DNA from: Spirochaetota bacterium
GTDB lineage: Bacteria; Spirochaetota; Spirochaetia; Treponematales; UBA12059
DNA length: 64,000 nucleotides
NCBI GenBank assembly: GCA_022703505.1
Contig: JAKLDN010000002.1
Span: 1 to 64,000, forward strand
Reading direction: 5' to 3'
Shown piece after piece: positions 57,824 through 64,000 of this stretch. The first letter of the stretch is position 1; each line of letters begins with the position of its first letter. Below the pieces are notes generated by a model, which was not told the DNA's origin, made no database searches, and saw only the letters and a list, made by a program, of their open reading frames with translations. Made by a program: the position numbers and the translations under genes.

Positions 57824-58549
57824 TCAGTCACGGTAGGCGTCCCAGTATTTCGTCACGTCCTCGATGAGGGCGTCCATGTGCCGGATCATGTTCTTCTCCG
57901 CCTCGTCGGGATCGTGGGAGCAGATCGCCTCCAGGATGGACCGGTGGGCCGGCCGATACGGGGCGTTCACCCGGCTCCGGACGAACTCGAAGAGCTCGGA
58001 CTGCTGGCCCATCGTGGAAAGGATCCCGTACAGGGCCAGGAGGGCGGGGTTGCGGGAGGCGTGGGCTATGCCCCGGTGGAAGGCGATGTCGATCTCCGCG
58101 ATGCTCTCCCCCCGCCGGGCCTTGACCTCCTGCTCTTCCAGGATGGCGTGCAGTTCCCGTTTCCCCGCCTCGGTGATGTTCTCCGCGGCCAGGCGGGCGG
58201 TCTCCCGCTCGATGGCCTTGCGCGCCTGGAGAACCATGATGAAGTCCTCCAGGACCTTGCTGTTGATCAGGTTCTCCAGGTCCTTGCGGTGGGAGTCCAT
58301 GGAGTTGAAGGCCTTGGTCTTCCCTATGGCGGTCACCCCGGCTTTGGTGATGATGCGGCCGCGGTTTCCCTGCCCCTCCACGTAGCCGCGCTGTTCCAGG
58401 CGGTAGAGGATCCTCCCGATGGAGGCGGAGCTGACCCGATACCCTCGGTCCTCCAGGTGCTCGACGAGGCTCCAGGACCCCAGGGGCTCCGCCGAGTCGC
58501 GGATGCATTCCAGTACGATCAGTTCCCTCTCATCCAGAGGCTGCTTCAT
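57824..58549 (-). CDS. Regulator with NrpR-like winged helix and FCD ligand-binding domain
   Basis: 241 residues. The N-terminal winged helix (about 1-72: LDERELIVLECIRDSAEPLG, LVEHLEDRGYRVSSASIGRI, LEQRGYVEGQGNRGRIITKAG) looks like NrpR/RNase R-type winged helices rather than the GntR DNA-binding domain. The C-terminal part (about 90-235) is an FCD helical bundle: VLQARKAIERETARLAAENI, EIDIAFHRGIAHASRNPALL (metal-binding His), and YRPAHRSILEAICSHDPDEA. FCD domains bind organic acids. It lies within the operon, its start inside the flavoenzyme gene's end, so autoregulation by the imported substrate is likely. Confidence 0.83.
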   Translation of the reverse strand: MKQPLDERELIVLECIRDSAEPLGSWSLVEHLEDRGYRVSSASIGRILYRLEQRGYVEGQGNRGRIITKAGVTAIGKTKAFNSMDSHRKDLENLINSKVLEDFIMVLQARKAIERETARLAAENITEAGKRELHAILEEQEVKARRGESIAEIDIAFHRGIAHASRNPALLALYGILSTMGQQSELFEFVRSRVNAPYRPAHRSILEAICSHDPDEAEKNMIRHMDALIEDVTKYWDAYRD

Positions 58550-59774
58550 CCAGGTCTCCTTGCCCTTCCAGGAACCGTTCCGGCCGGAAACTCTCCAGGG
58601 AGAACTCCGGCTTCCGGCCCTCCACGAGGTCGGCCGTCACCCGACCCGTGATCGGGGACAGGGCGATCCCGTCCCCCTCGTGCCCCGCGGCCATGAAGAA
58701 GCCCGGGAATCCCGGTACCTCCCCGATCACGGGCATGCCGTCCGGCGTGGACGGCCGGAGGCCCGCGAAGGTCCGTATGAAGTGCACGTCCTTCATGACC
58801 GGGAAGTAATGTATGACTTGCCGGGCCAGTAGGCCAAGGGCCTCGGGGACCGTGGTCTTGTCGAACCCCGCGTTTTCCCGGGTACTGCCGATCAGGTAGT
58901 TCCCGCTGTGGGTCCCCGTGAAGGCGAAGCCCAGGCCGAAATCCGCGGCCTTCCGGGCCTCTTCGGGGCCGGACATCCAGGGGGCGGCCCCGGGGGCCGG
59001 GACCCCGGCGGGACGCAGCTTGGAGACGATGTACTGGGCGCTCCAGACGTTGGTGGCCCCCAGGGGCGGGAGCTGTTCGGTCACCAGGACCTGGCCCTTC
59101 CGGGGGGCGATGGGGAACTCGAGGCCCAGGAGGCCGCAGATCTCGTTGGCCCAGGCCCCCGCGGCGTTCACGACCGACCCGGTCTCCAGGGTTTCCCCCG
59201 TGGAGAGCTTGATCTCCCAGCGTCCGTTCCGGGGGCTCAGGGACTCCGGCCGGCTCCGACGGAGGAAAGTGAGCCCCTTGGCGGTGGCCCCCAGGAAGAA
59301 GCCCTTCATGAGGAGCATGGGGTTCACCTGGGAGTCCCGGGCGCTGTAGGTGGAGGCGATGACCCGATCCGTCACGTGGGGGTGGAGCTCCCGGATCCGT
59401 CGGGCGTCCACGATCTCCACCGCAAGGCCGTGCCGGTTCTGGCTGGCCACGAAGTCCTCCATGACCGCCAACTCCTCGGGGGTCTCGATGAGGATGGTCC
59501 CCCCCCGGGTGTCGAACTCGATGTCGCAGGGCAGCTCCTTCTCGAGGTCCCGGAAAAGCTCCAGGCTGCGGAATGCCATCTCCAGGAGGATGCCCGGCTT
59601 CTTGGACTGCAGAAGGATCATGTCGTCGCAGGAGCCCGAGGCCCCCGCCCCCATGACCACCTTGTCCACCAGGACGACCGATCGTCCCCGCTTGCACAGT
59701 TCGTAGGCCGTGGACATCCCGTTCACGCCGGCGCCCAGCACCGTGACATCCGCTCGAATCGTCATCCCGGGCAT
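58530..59774 (-). CDS. DadA-like FAD-dependent amino/imino-acid dehydrogenase (beta/HcnC subunit)
   Basis: 414 residues. Its N-terminal FAD fold is VTVLGAGVNGMSTAYELCKR, followed by GASGSCDDMILLQSKKPG and, near the C-terminus, TFAGLRPSTPDGMPVIGEVP and FMAAGHEGDGIALSPITG. These blocks are those of D-amino acid dehydrogenase, glycine/sarcosine oxidase and HcnC-like proteins. With the FAD/NAD protein and three Fe-S proteins nearby it would be the substrate-oxidising subunit of a complex. Substrates might be D-hydroxyproline, proline, sarcosine or an opine; the sequence does not decide. Confidence 0.88.
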   Translation of the reverse strand: MPGMTIRADVTVLGAGVNGMSTAYELCKRGRSVVLVDKVVMGAGASGSCDDMILLQSKKPGILLEMAFRSLELFRDLEKELPCDIEFDTRGGTILIETPEELAVMEDFVASQNRHGLAVEIVDARRIRELHPHVTDRVIASTYSARDSQVNPMLLMKGFFLGATAKGLTFLRRSRPESLSPRNGRWEIKLSTGETLETGSVVNAAGAWANEICGLLGLEFPIAPRKGQVLVTEQLPPLGATNVWSAQYIVSKLRPAGVPAPGAAPWMSGPEEARKAADFGLGFAFTGTHSGNYLIGSTRENAGFDKTTVPEALGLLARQVIHYFPVMKDVHFIRTFAGLRPSTPDGMPVIGEVPGFPGFFMAAGHEGDGIALSPITGRVTADLVEGRKPEFSLESFRPERFLEGQGDLDEAASG

Positions 59775-59790
59775 CCTCGATCCGCGGCCC

Positions 59791-61698
59791 TCAGACCGCG
59801 AAGCCCCGGGCCCGCAGGGCTCGGCGGTTCCCGATAACGAAGACCGCGATGCCCGCCAATGCGGCCCCGATCAGGGCCAGCTGGGGACCCGTGGTCGCGA
59901 GGAGCTTGGCGTTGGCGGCCACGAGGACCCCCGCCAGGCTTCCGACCGCGGTCAAAGCCCTGCCCAGAATGCCCAGAGGTTTGAAGAGGAAACCCGTGAT
60001 GGCGGCTCCCGAGAGGGTCGTCGTGACCAGGAGAGCGAGGAACACTCCTATGATCTCCAAGGCAGGGCCCCGGAGCAGGAGGGCCTGGTTGTACACGAAT
60101 ACGAAGGGAATTATATAGCCCATGATGGCCAGGAGGGAGGCCTCGAAGCCCGTGGACAGGGGCTTGGTCCCCGCGATGGCGGCCCCGCAGTAGGCGGCGA
60201 TGCACACGGGAGGGGTCACCTCCGCCAGGATGGCGAAGTAGAACACGAAGAGGTGGGCCGGGAGCATCTCGATCCCGAGACCCAGCATGGCCGGCCCGCC
60301 GATGGTCACCGCGATGATGTAGGCCGGGGTGCAGGGAAGCCCCATGCCCAGGATGATGGAGGTGATCATCACCAGGATGAGGGCGGGCAGGAGGATCCCG
60401 TGGGAGAAGCTCGTGATCACCGTGGCGATCCCGAGGGCGAGGCCCGTGTAGGTCACGATGCTGATTACCATCCCGGCCCCCGCGCAGGACACGGCCAGCA
60501 TGATCAGGTTGAATCCCGAAAGCCGGAACGCATCGAACAGCCGCTTCGGGGTCATGGTGGTTTCCTTGCGTAGGAAACCCAGGAGGAAGGAGGCCCCGAT
60601 CGCGTAGGTGCAGGCCCCGAAGGGGGAGTACCCGATGACCAGGAGGGCGATCAGGACGACCAGGGGGATGAGGAGGTAGGAGTCCATCAGGACCTGTTTC
60701 CAGGAGATCATCTCCGATGGATCCATGGCCTTGAGGTTGTCCTTGAGGGCGATCAGGTGGACCCGGATTCCGATGCTGAAGTAATACAGGATGGCCCCCA
60801 AGGCGGCGGCCAGGGCTATGGTCGCGTAGGGGATGTTCGTGATCTCGGACATGACGAAGGCACCGGCCCCCATGATGGGGGGCATGATGAGTCCGCCGGT
60901 GGACGCGGCGGCCTCCACGGCTCCCGCGAACTGGGGGCGGTAGCCCAGGCGTTTCATGAGGGGGATCGTGAAGGTCCCCGTGGCGTAGACGTTGGCCGCG
61001 GCGACCCCCGAGATGGAGCCGAAGAGACCCGAGCTCACGACGGCGATCTTGGCGGGTCCGCCGGGACCGCTTCCGGCCACCTTGCAGGCGAAGTTCGTGA
61101 AGAACTCGCCTGTCTTCGTATATTGCATGAAGGAGCCGAAGATCACGAAAATCGCGACGAAGGTCGCCGTGACTCCCGTGATGGCCCCGTAGATCCCCGA
61201 GTCGGTGATCAGGTAGTTCATCTCCACGATGCGGGCCAGGGATACCCTCCGGGAATAGAAGATCCCCGGGAGGTAGGGCGCGATGAAGATGTACGCGAAG
61301 AAAACGAGGACCAGCACGGCCATGGCGGGCACCACGACCCGGCGTATGGCCTCGATGAGGAGGAGTATGTTCACGATGCCCAGCCAGAGCTCCAGGGTCG
61401 TCATGGGGGAGACCATTGGCATGCGCATGTTCAGGGGTTCGTTCATGACGATGACGTACAGGGACGGAAGGGTCGCAAGGAAAGCCAGGAAGAAGTCCGG
61501 CATCGACGGGCGATCCGTCGGGGATTTCTTGGTGGCGGGGTAGAGGAGGAAGGCCAGCGGCAGGAGAAAGAGGATATGGATCCCCCGCTGGATGCGCGGT
61601 TGCATGATGCCGAAGACGGCGGTGTAGAGGTGGAAGACCGCGATCGCCGCAGCCCAGATCGAGACGAGTACCTTCAGGTGACCTTTAAGCTCTCTCAT
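59791..61698 (-). CDS. TRAP transporter fused permease (TAXI type, 4TM/12TM fusion)
   Basis: 635 residues with about 18 hydrophobic segments. The N-terminal small-permease-like part (about 1-180) is joined to the large DctM-like part. Signature blocks include VAAANVYATGTFTIPLMKRLG, AAASTGGLIMPPIMGAGAFV, ILVMITSIILGMGLPCTPAY and FYFAILAEVTPPVCIAAYCG, characteristic of TAXI-associated fused permeases. It uses Na+ or H+ to import the ligand delivered by the TAXI binding protein encoded upstream. It is separated from that gene by 106 bases and from the flavoenzyme gene by 16. Confidence 0.92.
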   Translation of the reverse strand: MRELKGHLKVLVSIWAAAIAVFHLYTAVFGIMQPRIQRGIHILFLLPLAFLLYPATKKSPTDRPSMPDFFLAFLATLPSLYVIVMNEPLNMRMPMVSPMTTLELWLGIVNILLLIEAIRRVVVPAMAVLVLVFFAYIFIAPYLPGIFYSRRVSLARIVEMNYLITDSGIYGAITGVTATFVAIFVIFGSFMQYTKTGEFFTNFACKVAGSGPGGPAKIAVVSSGLFGSISGVAAANVYATGTFTIPLMKRLGYRPQFAGAVEAAASTGGLIMPPIMGAGAFVMSEITNIPYATIALAAALGAILYYFSIGIRVHLIALKDNLKAMDPSEMISWKQVLMDSYLLIPLVVLIALLVIGYSPFGACTYAIGASFLLGFLRKETTMTPKRLFDAFRLSGFNLIMLAVSCAGAGMVISIVTYTGLALGIATVITSFSHGILLPALILVMITSIILGMGLPCTPAYIIAVTIGGPAMLGLGIEMLPAHLFVFYFAILAEVTPPVCIAAYCGAAIAGTKPLSTGFEASLLAIMGYIIPFVFVYNQALLLRGPALEIIGVFLALLVTTTLSGAAITGFLFKPLGILGRALTAVGSLAGVLVAANAKLLATTGPQLALIGAALAGIAVFVIGNRRALRARGFAV

Positions 61699-61804
61699 GG
61701 GGAATCCTTATCTCGTGGTATTCATGCGGAGGGTCCGCGCGGCTCGGGGATCGGAGGGGGATCAGGCCCGTACGGGCCCGATTCCCTTCCGCGGCGGCGG
61801 ATGA

Positions 61805-62852
61805 TTACTTCATGACTCCGACGTCCTTGTAGTATTTCTCGGCTCCGGGATGGAGCGGGACCTGCACCGTGGACCAGGTGGTCTTGGGATCGAAGACCCT
61901 GTACCCGGCGCCCAGGCTCACGAGGAAGTCCTTGTTCTCGTTCAGGACCTTCGTGATGGCGTAGACCGCCGCCGCGGGCATACTCGGACTGACCAAGATC
62001 TCGGTGGAATGGCAGAGGGTCTGGATCTCGTTCGGCATGCCTGTGTACGTCCCGCCGGGAACTCTGGCCAGCCCGCTGGCCCGGGCGACGGTCCCGTACG
62101 TCTTGGCGCAGTGGTCGATGATCTCGTTGGAGAGGGCCATCAGAGTGGAGGGCCGGCCCATGGCCATTTCGGTCATGATGGCCCCCGGGAGCCCCAGGGT
62201 GGCGAAGGCGTAATCCACGTGGCGGTCCTTGTAGAGGCTGGGCATGTCGCCGTAGATGGCCTGGATGACGGTTCCGCCGTTCTGCTTGATTGTGTCGTAG
62301 GAAATCCCGTAGTAGGCCAGGACGAAGGATGTCATGACGTAATCGGAGGTTCCCGTCATGGGAGCCGCGATCTTGATCTTCTCGCCCTTCTTGATCTTGT
62401 CCACGAACTGGTCCAGGGTGGTGACCCCGGTGTCCTTGGCCGCCAGGAAGTGGTAGTAGTCCACGGCCATGGTTCCGGAGATGGAGGCCAGGTTCTTGTA
62501 GGCCTTGTCGTAGATGGGGGCGGTCCCGTTGAAGGCGGCCTTGTCCACGTACCCCACGCCCCAGGCGATGTCCACGTCCCCGTTGTTCAGGGCGATCGGG
62601 TTGGCCACGCCGCCGCCGGGGATCACCTTGATCGTGATCTTGGGCTCCTTCTCGTTCACCAGCCGGGCGAATCCTCCGGCGACGGTATACCAGCCGCCGC
62701 CCATGCTCCCTGCCACCCAGGTGTAGGTCCCGGGCTGGAGTTCCGTCGAACCCGCCGGGGCCGCGGCGTCCTTGGTTCCGTTGGCGAAGGCCATGCCGAC
62801 GGTAAGGGATGATAATACCAGAATCGCGATAGCCTTTCCGAATTTGCCCATT
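61805..62852 (-). CDS. TAXI-family TRAP transporter solute-binding protein
   Basis: 348 residues from ATG 62852, which has GGAGGCACC upstream. A signal peptide (AIAILVLSSLTVGMAFA) is followed by a TAXI domain: TYTWVAGSMGGGWYTVAGGF, ITIKVIPGGGVANPIALNNG, VDIAWGVGYVDKAAFNGTAP and VTTLDQFVDKIKKGEKIKIA. TAXI proteins carry small carboxylates, such as glutamate or 2-oxoglutarate, in the periplasm to the TRAP permease. It is the first gene of the leftward catabolic operon, and its promoter has TTGACA and TACCAT boxes. Confidence 0.92.
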
Positions 62853-62898
62853 GGTGCCTCCTGCTTGGATTCATCCACTACTCTTCAGCGGATGAGTA

Positions 62899-62927
62899 AT
62901 GGTAGGACGGTACTCCGGAGTTGTCAA
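62899..62927 (-). promoter_or_regulatory. Promoter of the TAXI/TRAP-dehydrogenase operon
   Basis: On the minus strand TTGACA (62922-62927) and TACCAT (62899-62904) are exactly 17 bases apart, and transcription would begin about 40 bases before the TAXI start codon. The promoter lies between the divergent TAXI and PadR genes. Confidence 0.7.
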
Positions 62928-62939
62928 CCCGAAATCTCC

Positions 62940-62963
62940 GCATGTTTATGCGATACTACATGC
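62940..62963. promoter_or_regulatory. Inverted repeat between TAXI and PadR genes
   Basis: GCATGT (62940-62945) and ACATGC (62958-62963) form a symmetric site with a 12-base A+T-rich centre, 13 bases upstream of the operon's -35 box. Its position in the shared divergent gap fits binding by the PadR or FCD regulator. No binding data. Confidence 0.4.
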
Positions 62964-63044
62964 AGAAACAAAGTTCTTCAAGGAGCAGACCAGGAACGGG
63001 ATACCCGCTTGACGGCGGGGCATCCCCGCCGGACACTGGTATCC

Positions 63045-63611
63045 ATGGACGAACCGGTATCCATCGAGTTCGCGATCCTGGGCCTCCTGTACGAGGGGCC
63101 CCTCCACGGCTACGAGCTCTATCGGCGCTACGCCGGCCGGTCGGGCCTGTCCGTCGTCTGGAAGGTCAAGCGGAGCCGGTTCTACGCCCTCCTGGCCCGG
63201 CTCGGACGGCTCGGCCTGGTGGCGATGGATGTCCGGGAGCAGGCGGGCCGGCCGCCCCGGAAGGTGTTCCGCCTGACCCCGGAAGGGCAGGCCGCCCTCC
63301 GGGCCTGGATGACGGAGCCCGTGGCGGACAGCCGGGCCTTTCGGGTGGAATTCCCCGCCAAGCTCTACTTCTGCGCCCGGGTGGATCCCCCGGCGGCCCG
63401 GCGCCTGGTGTCGGAACAGAAGGCGGTGTGCGATGCCTGGCTTCGCCTTCGCCGCCTCGAGTCCGGGGACCGAGGCTTCGAGGCCCTGATCCGCCGCTTC
63501 CGGACCGGCCAACTGGCGGCCATGACGGCCTGGCTTTCCGACTGCGAGGCCTACCTGGACGGCCGGACGGATCCCGGGGCGGCCGGGGAGATTCCGGGAC
63601 GTCCGCTTTGA
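63045..63611 (+). CDS. PadR-family transcriptional regulator
   Basis: 188 residues. The winged-helix part is EFAILGLLYEGPLHGYELYR, VWKVKRSRFYALLARLGRLG and PPRKVFRLTPEGQAALRAWM, which are the PadR motifs. The helical C-terminal part (about 100-180) completes the PadR-Vir layout (FPAKLYFCARVDPPAARRLV). Such regulators respond to phenolics, drugs or other ligands and usually repress neighbouring genes. It is divergent from the TAXI operon and likely regulates it, itself, or both. ATG 63045 is used; the Shine-Dalgarno is weak. Confidence 0.88.
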   Translation: MDEPVSIEFAILGLLYEGPLHGYELYRRYAGRSGLSVVWKVKRSRFYALLARLGRLGLVAMDVREQAGRPPRKVFRLTPEGQAALRAWMTEPVADSRAFRVEFPAKLYFCARVDPPAARRLVSEQKAVCDAWLRLRRLESGDRGFEALIRRFRTGQLAAMTAWLSDCEAYLDGRTDPGAAGEIPGRPL

Positions 63612-63747
63612 ATTCACGCCGATTCACGATACGTTCAAGTAGGGAGCCGTTCCTGCCGATAAGATAAGGCCGGATTTCGTCCTGAACGGGCTCCGGCGCC
63701 CCGAGGCCTCCGCGGGACTCGGGGAAGCCGAAAACCTTAGGAAACCG

Positions 63748-64000
63748 ATGAGCATGTCGGATCTGGATCCCTCCGCGGTCGGCGGAGACGAGACGATACC
63801 CCTCCTCGACCTGCCCCCTGAGGATTCCCTGTTCTCCGAGGCCCTCATGAGCCTGCTCCGGACCTGCCGGAAGCCGGGAGGGGAGCTGGACGCGGACTTC
63901 CAGATCCTGTTCGACGGTTCCCCGGACATGCTGGTCCTGATCGGGCCGGACGGGGTCTTCCGGGACGCCAACCCCTCCTTCCTGGGCACCAGCGGGTACG
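63748..64000 (+). CDS. PAS-domain protein, N-terminal part (runs off the right edge)
   Basis: The open frame continues to the last base. About 84 residues are visible: an acidic leader (SDLDPSAVGGDETIPLLDLP) and the start of a PAS domain, DFQILFDGSPDMLVLIGPDG followed by VFRDANPSFLGTSGY. The latter has the usual F-E-x-S-P-D-x-I and G-x-x-x-x-x-N-x-A-F pattern of PAS sensors. The output module (kinase, GGDEF or phosphatase) lies beyond the window. AGGAAA precedes ATG 63748; a second ATG at 63754 is possible. Confidence 0.72.
   Translation, partial: MSMSDLDPSAVGGDETIPLLDLPPEDSLFSEALMSLLRTCRKPGGELDADFQILFDGSPDMLVLIGPDGVFRDANPSFLGTSGY

Noticed and set aside
1-64000. Prophage or integrative element in the window
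   Set aside because: No integrase, phage structural genes or attachment repeats were seen; the only clear transposase sequence is the fragment at the left edge.

Overview
The window is about 64 kb of GC-rich bacterial DNA (well above 60% G+C by eye). Its long antisense open frames are a by-product of that composition. Several genes point to a high-GC member of the Spirochaetota, probably Spirochaetales. These are a 1084-residue protein resembling the periplasmic flagellar collar protein FlcA, a diiron oxygen-sensor protein overlapping a soluble chemoreceptor (a pair known from Treponema), an FlhG-like ATPase next to a FapA/DUF342 protein, a DUF2259 secreted protein, and a MurA with Asp in place of the catalytic Cys. 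No species can be named from sequence alone.

Layout. 1-3456: a transposase remnant at the left edge, then HAD phosphatase, RidA, MFS exporter and flavoredoxin-like genes. 3526-12269: a YwqK-repeat membrane protein, then a divergent pair (HU-fusion protein leftward; a paralogue of its N-terminal half rightward) that opens a five-gene operon with a PPP phosphatase, a transmembrane Ser/Thr kinase, an FHA membrane protein and a VWA-FHA protein. 12296-15956: a GH5 glycosidase/lipase/membrane-protein operon. 16010-17657: oxygen-sensor diiron protein plus cytoplasmic chemoreceptor. 17714-28053: CBM48-like secreted protein, FlcA-like protein, tRNA-Val(CAC), polyprenol-kinase-like protein, DUF2259 protein, proS followed by a triplicated gene tail with palindromes, a lipoprotein and a putative outer-membrane protein.

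28108-36579: thioredoxin-like, response regulator, pyrC, HisKA-like/REC/PP2C phosphatase with a 44-residue upstream gene, murA, and a three-gene operon of a J-domain protein and two membrane proteins with LptF/LptG-like 3+3 topology. 36580-36922 is an unusually A+T-rich intergenic region with two DnaA-box-like sites. 36923-39249 is a PspA/STAS/YbjN-like operon with its own sigma-70 promoter. 39460-51658: SDR, TrmJ-like methyltransferase, HTH-less sigma-54 activator, WecG/TagA transferase, rsmE, S41 protease, FlhG-like, FapA and galE. 51635-52120: a tandemly duplicated galE tail with palindromes, then a promoter, candidate NiCo riboswitch and terminator upstream of a CDF metal exporter.

53548-62852 is a ten-gene leftward transcription unit behind a TTGACA-N17-TACCAT promoter: TAXI-TRAP transporter, DadA-like flavoenzyme, three separate Fe-S proteins, an FAD/NAD oxidoreductase, DapA, aspartokinase and an FCD regulator. 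Together these look like an uptake and oxidative catabolism system for an imino acid or amino acid. A PadR regulator is transcribed divergently, and a PAS-domain protein runs off the right edge.

The most notable items are the HU-fusion phospho-signalling module, the five-part flavin/Fe-S dehydrogenase operon, the gene-tail plus palindrome duplications at proS and galE, the NiCo riboswitch candidate, and the extended stem around the tRNA gene.
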